64,000 bases of DNA from Nitrospira japonica (GCA_020723105.1 DYJL01000007.1:36084-100083); one strand, 5' to 3'. Positions 35,446 to 46,411 are shown, numbered from the stretch's first letter. A program made the numbers and translations. Notes: a model not told the origin generated them from the sequence alone.

Positions 35446-37143
35446 ATGACTATGCCTGATTCTGCACCCTCAAATTTTATTCAGGACCTTATCACTGAAG
35501 ATATTAAGACAGGTAAATACGAAGGGCGTGTTCATACGCGCTTCCCGCCGGAGCCGAACGGCTATCTGCACATTGGCCACGCAAAGTCTATCTGTCTCAA
35601 CTTCGGCATAGCAAAAAAATTCACAGGCCTCTGCAATCTGCGCTTTGACGATACAAATCCGACTAAAGAGGAAGTAGAGTATGTGGAGTCAATCAGGGAA
35701 GATGTCAGATGGATGGGCTTTGACTGGGAAGACAGAATGTATTTCGCTTCCGACTACTTTGAGCAGATGTATCAGTACGCAGTTCAGTTGATTAAAGCCG
35801 GCAAGGCGTATGTTTGTGATTTAACCGCAGATGAAATAAGGCAGTACCGCGGCACTCTGACCGCGCCGGGAAAAGAGAGTCTATACCGCAACCGTTCGGT
35901 GGAAGAGAGTCTCAATTTATTTGAACGCATGCGGGCCGGGGAATTCCCTGACGGGTCCCGCACTCTCCGGGCCAGAATTGATATGTCGTCGGGAAACATA
36001 AATATGCGCGATCCCGTCATGTACCGTATACTGCATGCAGAGCATCACAGGACTGGCACCAAGTGGTGCATCTATCCGATGTATGACTATGCACACTGTA
36101 TCTCTGATTCCATTGAAGGTATTACACATTCAATTTGCACCCTTGAATTTGAGGACCATCGTCCTTTGTATGACTGGTTTCTCGATCAGTTGGATATTTA
36201 TCATCCCCGGCAGATAGAATTTGCACGTCTTAACCTCAGTTATACGATAATGAGTAAACGGAAGTTTATCCAGCTTGTTGACGGCGGACATGTGAGGGGC
36301 TGGGATGACCCGCGCATGCCGACCATATCAGGCCTGCGCAGAAGAGGTTATACTCCTGAGGCTATCAGGAATCTCTGTGAACGTATCGGTGTTGCAAAGA
36401 GAGACAGCGTTGTTGATATGGCGCTGCTTGAGTATTGCATACGTGAAGATTTGAATAAAAAGGCCCGGCGTGTTATGGCTGTATTAAAGCCGCTCAAAGT
36501 GGTAATCATTAATTATCCGGAAGGAACAACAGAGGAGCTGGATGCAATCAACAATCCCGAAGACCCGGGCATGGGGATGCGTAAGGTCCCCTTTTCACGA
36601 GTGCTTTATATCGAAAGAGAAGATTTTCGCGAGGCCCCGCCAAAGCAGTTTTTCAGGCTTGCTCCGGGGCGCGAGGTGAGGCTCCGTTATGCTTATTACA
36701 TTACCTGCGTTAATGTTGTTAAGGATACTGACGGAGAAATTACTGAGCTCCACTGTACCTATGACCCTGCAACCAGAGGCGGTGATTCTCCTGACGGACG
36801 CAAGGTAAAGGCAACACTGCACTGGGTCTCTGCAGCGCAGGCTGTTGAGGCGGAAGTGCGCCTGTATGATTATTTATTTTTAAACCCTGATCCTGAAGAG
36901 GTAGAGGAAGGAAAAGATTTCAGGTTTGGCATTAATCCGAATTCATTGGAAACGTTAACGACCTGTAAACTTGAGCCGGCGCTTGCAGATGCAACGCCTG
37001 GAGAAAGATATCAATTTGAGAGAACGGGATATTTCTGCGTTGACACGGATTCTTCAATGGAGAAGCCTGTATTTAACCGCATTGTGACTTTGAAGGATAC
37101 ATGGGCAAAGATTGAGAAGGGACGGAAAGAAGAAAGAAGTTAA
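35446..37143 (+). CDS. glnS: Glutamine--tRNA ligase
   Basis: 565 aa, GlnRS-type class I synthetase. HIGH motif [16 protein letters not shown] near residue 38, FDDTNP, and KMSKS-type motif TIMSKRKF near residue 268; C-terminal beta-barrel region ([24 protein letters not shown]) is complete. It charges tRNA-Gln directly. TATAAT at 35368-35373 may be its -10. With gltX at 20834 it brackets the accessory island. The stop codon lies inside the left repeat arm (37136-37154) of the next element. Confidence 0.95.
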   Translation: MTMPDSAPSNFIQDLITEDIKTGKYEGRVHTRFPPEPNGYLHIGHAKSICLNFGIAKKFTGLCNLRFDDTNPTKEEVEYVESIREDVRWMGFDWEDRMYFASDYFEQMYQYAVQLIKAGKAYVCDLTADEIRQYRGTLTAPGKESLYRNRSVEESLNLFERMRAGEFPDGSRTLRARIDMSSGNINMRDPVMYRILHAEHHRTGTKWCIYPMYDYAHCISDSIEGITHSICTLEFEDHRPLYDWFLDQLDIYHPRQIEFARLNLSYTIMSKRKFIQLVDGGHVRGWDDPRMPTISGLRRRGYTPEAIRNLCERIGVAKRDSVVDMALLEYCIREDLNKKARRVMAVLKPLKVVIINYPEGTTEELDAINNPEDPGMGMRKVPFSRVLYIEREDFREAPPKQFFRLAPGREVRLRYAYYITCVNVVKDTDGEITELHCTYDPATRGGDSPDGRKVKATLHWVSAAQAVEAEVRLYDYLFLNPDPEEVEEGKDFRFGINPNSLETLTTCKLEPALADATPGERYQFERTGYFCVDTDSSMEKPVFNRIVTLKDTWAKIEKGRKEERS

Positions 37144-37580
37144 GAAGTTGAGAAATGGAAAAGAAACAGGAAATAAGACATTTTAGAGATCTGGCTGTTT
37201 ACCAAAAAGCCTTTGGGTCGGCAATGAAAATATATGAAATTACGAAAAGTTTCCCTAAGGACGAAATATATTCTCTTGTGGATCAAATAAGAAGATCATC
37301 CAGATCGATATGCTCCAGTCTTGCCGAAGCATGGAGAAAAAGAAAGTATATTGCTGTTTTTAAGAACAAGCTGACAGACGCTATGCAAGAAGCATCCGAA
37401 ACTCAAAGTTGGCTTGAATTTAGTTTTGCATGCGATTATATTGAAGAAAATATATTTAATGAGATTGACAATGAATATGAACAAATATTATCGATGCTTA
37501 ATTCAATGGAGAAAAATGCAAATAAATTTTGTTTTCAAAAAGTTCATAACTTCTCAACTTCATAACTTCATAACTTCTTG
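37136..37580. repeat. Inverted repeats flanking second S23 gene
   Basis: Left arm 37136-37154 is GAAGTTAAGAAGTTGAGAA. Right arm 37551-37569 is its reverse complement with one mismatch, and further AACTTCATAACTTC units run to about 37580. The left arm starts at the glnS stop and touches the S23 start codon; the right arm encodes the S23 C-terminus. Same arrangement as tracts F and G but an unrelated unit sequence. Confidence 0.88.
37155..37565 (+). CDS. Four-helix-bundle protein (S23 family), copy 2
   Basis: 136 aa. Signatures: FRDLAVYQKAFGSAMKIYEI, FPKDEIYSLVDQIRRSSRSI, SSLAEAWRKR, and a C-terminal helix with TQSWLEFSFAC. It is a divergent paralogue of the gene at 31216, closer to the S23 variants with AEAWRKR. 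Its final residues VHNFSTS are encoded by the right repeat arm. Function unknown for the family. It lies between glnS and gpsA with no space beyond the repeats. Confidence 0.88.
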   Translation: MEKKQEIRHFRDLAVYQKAFGSAMKIYEITKSFPKDEIYSLVDQIRRSSRSICSSLAEAWRKRKYIAVFKNKLTDAMQEASETQSWLEFSFACDYIEENIFNEIDNEYEQILSMLNSMEKNANKFCFQKVHNFSTS

Positions 37581-37589
37581 TTTTATCAA

Positions 37590-38579
37590 ATGAGCTATAT
37601 TTCAGTAATAGGCGCAGGAAGCTGGGGGACCACACTCGCAAATCTCCTTGCCGAAAAGGATTATGATGTTACACTCTGGGCGTTTGAGAAAAATATTGTT
37701 CAGGAGATAAGCCAGTCTTGCATGAACAGCACGTATCTTCCCGGAATAACTCTTTCCCAAAACATAAAGGTGACAAACAATCTGAAGGATGCCATTAAAA
37801 AAGCCCGTTATATCCTGAATGTCGTACCAACACAGTTTACGCGTTCGGTGTTCAAAGGTGTAGCAGGGTCTATTCCCACGGATGCTGTTATAATCAATGC
37901 ATCAAAGGGCATAGAACAGGGAACCCTGCTTACGGTGTCTTCAATATTAAAAGAAATAACAGAAAGACCGGTTGCGGTGCTGTCTGGCCCGAGTTTTGCA
38001 AAAGAGGTAATAAAAAAACATCCCACAGCCGTGACGCTTGCGACAGACAACCCTAATATTGGTATTCATCTTCAGAAAATTTTCAATACCAGTTATTTCA
38101 GGGTTTATACTCATAGCGATATTATTGGAGTGGAGCTTGGCGGCGCTCTGAAAAATGTAATTGCAATCGCCTCGGGGATATCTGATGGTCTGGGCCTTGG
38201 ATATAATGCCCGGGCTGCCCTTATAACAAGAGGGCTGGCAGAGATTATACGCCTGGGTAAAGCGATGGGCGCAGATCCAAGGACCTTCTCAGGATTAAGC
38301 GGGCTTGGGGATCTGGTGCTGACCTGCACAGGGTCTCTGTCAAGAAATTATACTGTCGGTATAAATCTTGGGAAGGGAATGACTCTAAGGGACATCCTTT
38401 CATCTACAAAAAGCGTTGCAGAAGGTGTTGCGACCGCATTGTCTGCCTTTGAACTTTCCCGGAAATATAATGCGGAAATGCCGATAGTGGACCAGGTTTA
38501 TCAGGTTATATACAAAGATAAGAGCCCTGCTGAGGCTGTAAGACTGCTTATGAACAGGGCGCTGAAATCAGAGTTTTAA
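37590..38579 (+). CDS. gpsA: Glycerol-3-phosphate dehydrogenase (NAD(P)+)
   Basis: 329 aa from ATG 37590; a TTG four codons upstream lies in the repeat arm. Rossmann motif ISVIGAGSWGTTLANLL at the start, then GPSFAKEV, the catalytic Lys region LGGALKNVIAIASGISDG and FSGLSGLGDLVLTCTG. It makes sn-glycerol 3-phosphate for phospholipids, consistent with pssA and psd elsewhere in the window. Followed by a hairpin tract at 38594-38688. Confidence 0.95.
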   Translation: MSYISVIGAGSWGTTLANLLAEKDYDVTLWAFEKNIVQEISQSCMNSTYLPGITLSQNIKVTNNLKDAIKKARYILNVVPTQFTRSVFKGVAGSIPTDAVIINASKGIEQGTLLTVSSILKEITERPVAVLSGPSFAKEVIKKHPTAVTLATDNPNIGIHLQKIFNTSYFRVYTHSDIIGVELGGALKNVIAIASGISDGLGLGYNARAALITRGLAEIIRLGKAMGADPRTFSGLSGLGDLVLTCTGSLSRNYTVGINLGKGMTLRDILSSTKSVAEGVATALSAFELSRKYNAEMPIVDQVYQVIYKDKSPAEAVRLLMNRALKSEF

Positions 38580-38593
38580 AAATAAACTAAAAA

Positions 38594-38688
38594 AGGTTTA
38601 ATTGGTTAAATTAGTTTTATTAGTTGTATTAGTTAATAAATTAAACCAATAAAACCAATAGAACTAATTAAACAAACAAAACCAATCT
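38594..38688. repeat. Degenerate inverted-repeat tract, TTAGTT family
   Basis: Left arm (GGTTTAATTGGTTAAATTAG and onward to about 38640) aligns with the reverse complement of the right arm (ending AACAAACAAAACC at 38684) over about 48 bases with about three-quarters identity by eye. Each arm is a tandem run of a roughly 10-base unit (TATTAGTTG-like). It fills the gpsA-larB gap. Confidence 0.8.
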
Positions 38689-38689
38689 T

Positions 38690-39420
38690 ATGGACATTAA
38701 GAAACTCCAACAAATTCTAAATGCACTGAAAGCAGGCAATATCTCCGTGGAAAATGCAATTAAGAAATTCAAACATCTTCCTTACGAAGATATTTCATTT
38801 GCAAAGGTGGACCACCACAGGCATCTGAGGCAGGGCGTGCCGGAAGTTATCTTTGCTGCAGGAAAGACAGAAGAGCAGGTAATAACAATTGCACAGGCGA
38901 TGTATAAAAGAAGTAAAAGCTTTCTTGTTTCCAGAGCCACAGAAAAAATTTATAATTCCATCAGGATAAAAGACGCTGTATTTCATCCTGCATCCGCCAT
39001 GATTTCAATTGGCGGGGAAAAGAAGAAAAAAGGCAGGGTCCTTATTCTTACTGCAGGGACATCTGATATTCCTGTTGCCGACGAGGCTTCTGTTACAGCC
39101 TCTTTTCTCGGCAGTAGAGTTGATACTGTATATGATGTCGGGGTTGCAGGACTTCACAGGTTGATGAGCAATAAGAACCTTATAAAAGAGTCCCGCGTGA
39201 TTATTGTAGTGGCCGGCATGGAAGGGGCGCTTCCATCAGTTGTCGGTGGCATGACCGATAAACCTGTTATAGCCGTTCCTACATCGGTAGGCTATGGCAC
39301 AAGTTTCGGAGGTATAACTGCACTGTTTGCAATGCTTAACTCCTGTGTTCCGGGTATTGCGGTGATGAATATAGATAATGGATTTGGCGCCGGGGTGCTG
39401 GCGCATAAGATAAATACGTT

Positions 39421-39424
<4 letters not shown>
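38690..39424 (+). CDS. larB: Nickel-pincer cofactor biosynthesis protein LarB
   Basis: 244 aa. PurE-like C-terminal domain: LTAGTSDIPVADEA, VYDVGVAGLHR, VVAGMEGALPSVVGGM and GYGTSFGG. N-terminal helices (NISVENAIKKFKHLPYEDI) and VDHHRHLRQGVPEVI are typical of LarB. It carboxylates and hydrolyses nicotinic acid adenine dinucleotide toward the nickel-pincer nucleotide cofactor of lactate racemase-type enzymes. It overlaps larC by 4 bases. No larA or larE is in the window. Confidence 0.92.
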
Positions 39425-40590
<1,166 letters not shown>

Positions 40591-40593
<3 letters not shown>

Positions 40594-40619
40594 GGAGCGG
40601 GTTTCAAACCCGACCCTGC
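40591..40619. repeat. GGGTTTCAAACCC palindromic repeat, copy 1
   Basis: GCGGGTTTCAAACCCG core followed by ACCCTGC. It begins exactly at the larC TAG stop. A second copy is at the accC TAG stop (60247). Confidence 0.8.
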
Positions 40620-40644
40620 ATAACCCTTAACTCATAACTCTTTT

Positions 40645-42087
40645 TTACTCCCCGCCGATTGTCACATAAAGAGTGGAGCCTTTGCGGAATATCAGCAGAG
40701 TAATAACTTTATCCGGCTTAATCTGTGACACGATATTTCTGTAATCATCTGTATTCGCAATGGCTTTCCTGTTAATTTCAATAATGATATCTCCAGGCAT
40801 CAAAGTTGTCTCAGCAGGACTGGTGCTCTCAATATCAGTTACAATGACACCGCGCATCTTTTCCGGGAGGTTCAGTTTGCTGTATATATCCGGGGTGAGA
40901 TTCTGAATGCTTACGCCTTTTAAAGCATTTCCATAAGCTGTAGGGATTTTCTCGGGCTCCATAGGCAATTCACCAATCGTCACTTTCAAAGTTTTTGCTT
41001 CTCCATCCCTGACTATTTTCAGTTCTTTTGTTTCTCCAGGGGTGGTGTTTGCAATCATATTTCTGAGTTGATAAGGTTCGTTTACTTCATGGCCGTCAAA
41101 CTCTGTGATAACATCTCCGCGTTTGAGGCCCGCTTTTTCTGCAGGGCTGCCCTCAACAACATCAGCTACAAGCGTGCCAGAGTCTTTCTTCAACTGAAAC
41201 TGTTGTGCCAGTTCAGGGGTAACCTCCTGTATGGATACACCGAACCAGCCCCTGATTACCTTGCCTTTTTCTATAAGGCTCTTCATGACAGCTTTTGCCA
41301 TATTGCTTGGAATTGCAAAACCTATCCCCTGATAACCGCCGGTAGTGCTGAAAATGGCAGTATTTATTCCGATAAGTTCACCCCTTGCATTAACCAGCGC
41401 TCCGCCTGAATTACCGGGGTTTATGGCAGCATCTGTCTGAATAAAATCTTCATAGTCCGCAATGCCTACGTTGGCCCTTCCCACAGCGCTCGCTATTCCC
41501 ATAGTGATTGTCTGGTTAAGGCCAAAGGGATTGCCGACTGCCAGCACCAGCTCTCCAACCTTTAATTTCTCGGAATCTCCAATGGGTATTGTAGAGAGTT
41601 CCTTAGCGTCTATTTTGATAACTGATATCTCTGTCTTAGGGTCATTGCCGACAACCTTTCCGACGAATTCCCTCTTATCGGAGAGAGTAACCTTTATTTT
41701 GTCTGCGTCTTTTATTACATGTGTATTTGTCATTATGTAACCGTCAGGTGATACAATCACGCCGGAGCCGAGACTCATGGATTTACGTTCGCGGGGTGTT
41801 TCAGGATGCTTGAATTTATCACCAAAAAATTTCCTGAAGAAGGGATCGTCAAAGAAGGGATCCATAGATGTGCCTGAAAACTTTTCGGTCTTTGTCGTTG
41901 AGACGTTAACTATTGCAGGTTTGACCGCTTCTGCTATCTCTGCCATGGCCTGTCCTGTTTTTGTGAGAAAATCAACAGATTCTTTGGGAATCTTCGGGGT
42001 CTGGGCCAATGCTGTGTGGTGAATGTAAAAAGAGGCTGATAGCACAAATGACAGAATGATTAACAGTGGATATTTTTTACAATACAT
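40645..42087 (-). CDS. degP: DegP/HtrA-type periplasmic serine protease, with Asp-to-Glu in the triad
   Basis: 480 aa. Signal peptide (about residues 1-29, cleavage after ALA), trypsin-like domain and two PDZ domains near 280-370 and 385-475. Triad positions: His123 in MTNTHVI, Ser227 in NPGNSGGA. At the usual Asp of the DPKTDIAV motif the sequence is DPKTEISVIKI, so Glu153 stands in its place. The family degrades misfolded envelope proteins. The substitution may lower or alter activity; chaperone or PDZ roles could remain. GGGAGAAA lies upstream of the ATG. Confidence 0.92.
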   Translation of the reverse strand: MYCKKYPLLIILSFVLSASFYIHHTALAQTPKIPKESVDFLTKTGQAMAEIAEAVKPAIVNVSTTKTEKFSGTSMDPFFDDPFFRKFFGDKFKHPETPRERKSMSLGSGVIVSPDGYIMTNTHVIKDADKIKVTLSDKREFVGKVVGNDPKTEISVIKIDAKELSTIPIGDSEKLKVGELVLAVGNPFGLNQTITMGIASAVGRANVGIADYEDFIQTDAAINPGNSGGALVNARGELIGINTAIFSTTGGYQGIGFAIPSNMAKAVMKSLIEKGKVIRGWFGVSIQEVTPELAQQFQLKKDSGTLVADVVEGSPAEKAGLKRGDVITEFDGHEVNEPYQLRNMIANTTPGETKELKIVRDGEAKTLKVTIGELPMEPEKIPTAYGNALKGVSIQNLTPDIYSKLNLPEKMRGVIVTDIESTSPAETTLMPGDIIIEINRKAIANTDDYRNIVSQIKPDKVITLLIFRKGSTLYVTIGGE

Positions 42088-42447
42088 TTTTTTCTCCCTT
42101 GGTTAACAAATTATTGTAAGCAGATAAAATTATATGCCAGAAAATAAAGAGAGTCAACAAAACAAAGTTTACAAACAGTAATCTTTAATTTATTATTTAT
42201 CAGATAATTCATAAATTTTACAATGGAGGAAATATGGCCCAAAAACATCTTGAAAGCGATAATGTTTTTGAATGTTGAATTTTAAATCTTAAATTTGCAG
42301 AGTATATTTATTCTGTTATCGCTAAGGTATCGCGCAATATGTTTTTGACCACACTTCCTCCATAGTTATAGAGAATGTAGATCAGAATTGTGAAAAAGTA
42401 ATGAAGTGTAAGAATTAAGAAATGATGACGTTATACGGAGACCACAG
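42088..42447. other. Divergent intergenic region with a 14-codon mini-ORF
   Basis: 360 AT-rich bases between the DegP-like gene and nadE. A GGAGG-preceded mini-ORF (42234-42278, MAQKHLESDNVFEC) is present on the plus strand; I cannot tell whether it is a leader peptide or a gene relic. AGCGATAA (42255) and TTATCGCT (42316) form a spaced inverted pair. No RNA gene is seen. Confidence 0.5.
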
Positions 42448-44178
42448 TTGAAGACATTAAGAATAGCGCTTGCACAGGTAAATCCCACAGTTGGTGATCT
42501 TTCAGGAAATGTAAAAAAGATATGCTCATATATTCGAAAAGCCAGGACATTAAAAGCTGATATTGTTGCATTTCCTGAACTGGCCATAACCGGATATCCC
42601 CCTGAGGACCTTTTGTTAAAACCACATTTTATTGAAGATAATTTACAGGCGCTCGATGAGGTCCGTGCAAAAACAGAAGATATAACCGTTCTCGTCGGTT
42701 TCGTTGACAGGGATCGCGGGCTGTATAATGCAGCAGCGTTGATTTCGGACGGAATGTTTGTTGATGTCTATCATAAAAAACATTTACCCAATTACGGAGT
42801 GTTCGACGAATATCGTTACTTCAAGCCCGGGACCAGATATCCCGTTTATAATTTAGGGGGAGTTCTGTTTGGTGTCAATATCTGTGAAGACATCTGGCAC
42901 GAAAAAGGTCCTGCAAAAATACAGGCGTTGTCAGGAGCGGAGATCATAATCAATATCAATGCATCACCCTATCATGCAGGGAAGTTGATGATCCGGGAAG
43001 ACCTGTTGTCAACGCGGGCCCGGGAATGCAGTGCCTCAATTATTTATGTGAATATGGTTGGAGGGCAGGATGAGCTTGTTTTTGATGGCGGCAGTCTTGC
43101 GGTTGACAGAAATGGTGACATCATAGGCGGAGGCAGGCAGTTCCGCGAAGAGATGATAGTTGTTGACGTGAAGGTGCAGAGTGATGCAGGAAAAATTTCC
43201 TATAGGAACAAAAAAGAACGTAATGCACTTTTGAAAGATGATGAATATATTGAAAACATAGAAATATCTTCTGCCCGGAAAAAAGGACTGAAGCCTGTTG
43301 TAAGGCAAAGGAAATTTATTCAGATGTCTGAAGATGAAGAAGTGTATAATGCGCTTTTACTTGGCACAAGGGATTATGTATACAAAAACGGATTCAGGAA
43401 TGTAGTTATAGGGATGAGCGGAGGGATTGACTCAGCTCTGGTGACAACAATTGCTGTTGACGCTCTTGGCAGGGAGAATGTGCATGGGTTATTTATGCCT
43501 TCAAAGTTTACCTCAACAGAAAGTTATGAAGATGCATATGCTCATGCAAAAAATATCGGCATTGAAATTGTAACCATGCCGATTGACAGTATATTAAAGG
43601 GGTATTTAAAAATACTGTCTGAACCTTTTAAGGGTATGCAGCCTGATATTACAGAGGAAAATCTCCAGGCCCGTATAAGGGGCAATATGCTCATGGCCTT
43701 TTCCAATAAGTTCGGCTGGCTTGTGCTTACAACAGGCAATAAGTCTGAAATGAGCGTTGGGTATGCCACGTTATACGGTGACATGGCAGGAGGCTTTGCA
43801 GTTATAAAAGATGTTCCAAAGACGATGGTGTATAAACTCTGCAGGTGGAGAAATGACAGAGAGGGCCGGGACCTGATTCCACAGAGGATTTTATGGAAAG
43901 AACCGACTGCCGAACTGAAGCAGGACCAGAGAGATACAGATACATTGCCGCCATATCCGGTGCTGGATCCGATTTTAAAGGCTTATGTTGAGGAAGACCG
44001 CAGTTTTGAAGAAATCATTAAAATGGAATGTGATATCGAATGTGTTCAGAAAGTTATAAGGATGATTGACCATGCTGAATATAAAAGACGGCAGGCTCCG
44101 CCGGGAATCAAGATAACGCCGAGGGCTTTTGGCAAGGACCGGCGTTTTCCGATAACGAACAAATACAGGAGTTGTTGA
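42448..44178 (+). CDS. nadE: Glutamine-dependent NAD+ synthetase
   Basis: 576 aa. The N-terminal nitrilase-type glutaminase has the triad regions FPELAITGYPPEDLL, YHKKHLPNYGVFDE and GVNICEDIW. The C-terminal synthetase has PP-loop GMSGGIDSALVTTIAVDALG and TTGNKSEMSVGYATLYGDM. It amidates deamido-NAD using glutamine. The start is TTG, with GGAG about 8 bases upstream and no ATG that keeps IALAQVNPTVGD. Confidence 0.95.
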   Translation: MKTLRIALAQVNPTVGDLSGNVKKICSYIRKARTLKADIVAFPELAITGYPPEDLLLKPHFIEDNLQALDEVRAKTEDITVLVGFVDRDRGLYNAAALISDGMFVDVYHKKHLPNYGVFDEYRYFKPGTRYPVYNLGGVLFGVNICEDIWHEKGPAKIQALSGAEIIININASPYHAGKLMIREDLLSTRARECSASIIYVNMVGGQDELVFDGGSLAVDRNGDIIGGGRQFREEMIVVDVKVQSDAGKISYRNKKERNALLKDDEYIENIEISSARKKGLKPVVRQRKFIQMSEDEEVYNALLLGTRDYVYKNGFRNVVIGMSGGIDSALVTTIAVDALGRENVHGLFMPSKFTSTESYEDAYAHAKNIGIEIVTMPIDSILKGYLKILSEPFKGMQPDITEENLQARIRGNMLMAFSNKFGWLVLTTGNKSEMSVGYATLYGDMAGGFAVIKDVPKTMVYKLCRWRNDREGRDLIPQRILWKEPTAELKQDQRDTDTLPPYPVLDPILKAYVEEDRSFEEIIKMECDIECVQKVIRMIDHAEYKRRQAPPGIKITPRAFGKDRRFPITNKYRSC

Positions 44179-44234
44179 GTTGAGAGTATAGAATCTGGAA
44201 GTCTCTTGCTAAACTCCAACCTCAATACTCTAAC
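44174..44234. repeat. Short degenerate inverted-repeat tract after nadE
   Basis: Left units GTTGAGTTGAGAGTAT at 44174-44189 and right units AACTCCAACCTCAATACTCT at 44211-44230 are partly complementary. It begins at the nadE stop. Weaker than the tracts at 19 and 38 kb. Confidence 0.55.
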
Positions 44235-44374
44235 AGGCTGCTGAAAAAGTATTTTTGCTGTCTTTGCGAGCGAAGCGAAGCAAACTCACTCTTTTATAAA
44301 TCAATAAGTTTGAGATTGCTTCGTCGCTAACAACGCTCCTCGCAATGACAATCTCGGACTTTTTCAGCATCCTG
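44234..44374. mobile_element. MITE-like element, 141 bp with 17-bp terminal inverted repeats
   Basis: CAGGCTGCTGAAAAAGT at the left end and ACTTTTTCAGCATCCTG at the right end are reverse complements with one mismatch. Internal words GCGAGCGAAGCGAAGC and GCTTCGTCGC...CTCGCAATGAC also pair, so the whole element can fold. No ORF of transposase size is inside. A non-autonomous insertion is the best reading. Confidence 0.75.
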
Positions 44375-44398
44375 CTAAACTCTAAAAAAGGGGGACAG

Positions 44399-44659
44399 AT
44401 GAATAACCTTAAAACGCTTTTTATTTTGTATGCAGTATTGATTTTGTTTTCAACTGGTTGCACTGATTCTAAAAGCCAGCAGCAGGAACCGGTCTTCAGA
44501 CAGCTTCCGGCAATACAGGAAATAAAGCCGGAAAAATCAGCGAAGATAAAAATCAAGCGTAATGCAAAAGACGATTATTCATGGGAAATAAGCGGGGATG
44601 CCGTTGAGGAAATTATCAGGGCGGACCAGCAGCTCAGAAAAGAGCTGAAGACAGAGTAG
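44399..44659 (+). CDS. Small predicted lipoprotein
   Basis: 86 aa from the ATG at 44399 with GGGGGA upstream; the frame is open earlier only into the MITE-like element. The signal ends FSTGC (lipobox, Cys21). The mature part is about 65 hydrophilic residues (KIKIKRNAKDDYSWEISG, ending in LRKELKTE). I do not recognise the family. Confidence 0.7.
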   Translation: MNNLKTLFILYAVLILFSTGCTDSKSQQQEPVFRQLPAIQEIKPEKSAKIKIKRNAKDDYSWEISGDAVEEIIRADQQLRKELKTE

Positions 44660-44662
44660 CGG

Positions 44663-45835
44663 TTACAGGTATCCTTCAAGTAGAATATCATCTCCGATCT
44701 TTCTTACTCGGTTATTTTTCAACTTAAATGCATTCTGCAGCAGGGCCAGGGATTTCCCGCCGATTGAAGAGATTGAGTCAACGCCGCCTATGATCTTCGG
44801 TGCAGTAAAGAGCAGTACCTTATCAACTATTCCACTTGCAAGTGCAGAGGCATTTATTGAGGAGCCGCCTTCTATCATTACACTGGTGATCTCGCATTTG
44901 CCGAGTTCTTTCATGAGGAATTTTAAATCGACTTTTCCGTCTTTCTCTTTAACAGTCAAAATACGAATGCCCATGTCATTAAGGATATCAATCTTCTTGT
45001 GGTAATCAGCACATTCTTTTTTTGAAAAAATCTCTCTATGTCCCCCTTTAACAAAGGGGGAGCTAATAATTCCTTCCTTTAACAAAGGGGGGTGAGGAGG
45101 GATTGTGGCAATTATTGTTTTTCCGTCATTATGTTTCAAAACCTTTGCATCAAGCGGTATCTGTAAATTACTGTCAACAATTATCCTGTACGGGTTTCTT
45201 CCCTTTCTTATTCTGCAATCAAGCGAAGGATTGTCTTTTTTCACTGTGCCGATTCCTACAAGCACGGCGTCAACTTCATTTCTCAATTTATGGACATATT
45301 CTCTTGCCTTCTCGCCGGTAATCCATTTGGACTCGCCGCTTGCAGTTGCAATCTTGCCGTCAAGGCTTTGGGCGATCTTCAAAATCACGAAAGGTCTTTT
45401 CTCAGAAATGTATTTGATGAAAGCTTCATTCAGCTTTCTTGCCTCGGCTTCCATGATACCAGAGAGGGTCTCTATTCCTGCCTTCTGCAATTCTCTTAAG
45501 CCCCTTCCCGATACTTTCGGATTTGGGTCTATAATTGCCACGACGACCCTTTTAATTCCTGCTGCTATGATTGATTTTGTGCAGGGAGGCGTTTTCTTAT
45601 CGGTGTGGCAGCAGGGCTCAAGACTTATATAAAGTGTGGAGCCTTGGGCCCTTTTGCCTGCTTTGTTTAATGCAAGGGCTTCTGCATGGGGAGTTCCTGC
45701 TTTTCTATGATAATCGGCTGCAATGATTTTTCCTCCTTTGGCGATAACCGCTCCCACCATCGGATTAGGACTTGTTCGTCCTTTCCCTTTTGCTGCGAGC
45801 CTTATGGCTTTGTGCATGAATGTTTTATCAGACAT
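44663..45835 (-). CDS. ribD: Bifunctional riboflavin biosynthesis deaminase/reductase
   Basis: 390 aa. N-terminal cytidine-deaminase-like zinc site: HAEALAL at about residues 49-55 and EPCCHTDKKTPPC at about 73-85. The C-terminal reductase has KIAQSLDGKIATASGESKWIT and VMIEGGSSINASAL. It performs two consecutive riboflavin steps. An insertion of about 30 residues near 245 (PHPPLLKEGIISSPFVKGGH in part) is encoded by palindromic CCCCCTTT...AAAGGGGG repeats at about 45040-45100, not typical of RibD. Other rib genes are not in the window. Confidence 0.93.
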   Translation of the reverse strand: MSDKTFMHKAIRLAAKGKGRTSPNPMVGAVIAKGGKIIAADYHRKAGTPHAEALALNKAGKRAQGSTLYISLEPCCHTDKKTPPCTKSIIAAGIKRVVVAIIDPNPKVSGRGLRELQKAGIETLSGIMEAEARKLNEAFIKYISEKRPFVILKIAQSLDGKIATASGESKWITGEKAREYVHKLRNEVDAVLVGIGTVKKDNPSLDCRIRKGRNPYRIIVDSNLQIPLDAKVLKHNDGKTIIATIPPHPPLLKEGIISSPFVKGGHREIFSKKECADYHKKIDILNDMGIRILTVKEKDGKVDLKFLMKELGKCEITSVMIEGGSSINASALASGIVDKVLLFTAPKIIGGVDSISSIGGKSLALLQNAFKLKNNRVRKIGDDILLEGYL

Positions 45836-45901
45836 GATTTCCCCGGAAAAATTAGTTGCATTGCATTTTACCAGATAATAGGGTAATTAGAGTAGGGGAG
45901 T

Positions 45902-46411
45902 TTAATTTATTTGATGGGCTTTGTTAAAAGCTGCCATATAATCTGTTTCTTCAGCGCTTAAGGATGTAATATATTCAGGAGGCTCATGCAAAACTTTTAT
46001 AATCTTTAGTTGAGAAGTTCTGTCAAGTTTCTGAATATGTTTAAAAGAAAACACTACTGAGAGAATCAGGCCTGTAAATCCTGCTATGACGTCAAGGTTG
46101 GTGACTCCGACAGATAAAGAGATAACAGAGCCTAAGTAGGTACAAAACAACAGGGTTATAACAGGGAGAACGAATGCAAGAAAGTAAGCCTTGATATGGG
46201 TCGTTATATCAAGGGAAAGCTCAACAATATCTCCCTTTTCAGCGCCGGCAAAATTCTGTGCTTTCATAACAAGTCCGGCGCCGCTTTTTCCGCATATACC
46301 GGCTTGCGCCTTTCCGCATTCTTTACAGGATTTGCTCTTATTGGTTATGACAGTAGCCCATAAGCCCTCTGTTTCAAGGACCGTGCCGGTTTCAATATCT
46401 GGTCTCTGCAT
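45902..46411 (-). CDS. rseC: RseC/MucC-like SoxR-reducing system protein
   Basis: 169 aa. Four cysteines near the N-terminus (KSCKECGKAQAGICGKSGAG) precede two membrane helices (residues about 76-98 and 103-125), the RseC arrangement. These proteins accompany electron-transport complexes and SoxR reduction, or sigma-E control in some bacteria. Monocistronic on the minus strand here. A GGAGC site lies before the ATG. Confidence 0.85.
   Translation of the reverse strand: MQRPDIETGTVLETEGLWATVITNKSKSCKECGKAQAGICGKSGAGLVMKAQNFAGAEKGDIVELSLDITTHIKAYFLAFVLPVITLLFCTYLGSVISLSVGVTNLDVIAGFTGLILSVVFSFKHIQKLDRTSQLKIIKVLHEPPEYITSLSAEETDYMAAFNKAHQIN

Noticed and set aside
42234..42278. 14-codon mini-ORF with GGAGG upstream of nadE
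   Set aside because: Too short to judge, no amino-acid-rich attenuator pattern, and no terminator-antiterminator pair clearly formed with it; kept only as a note in the intergenic entry.
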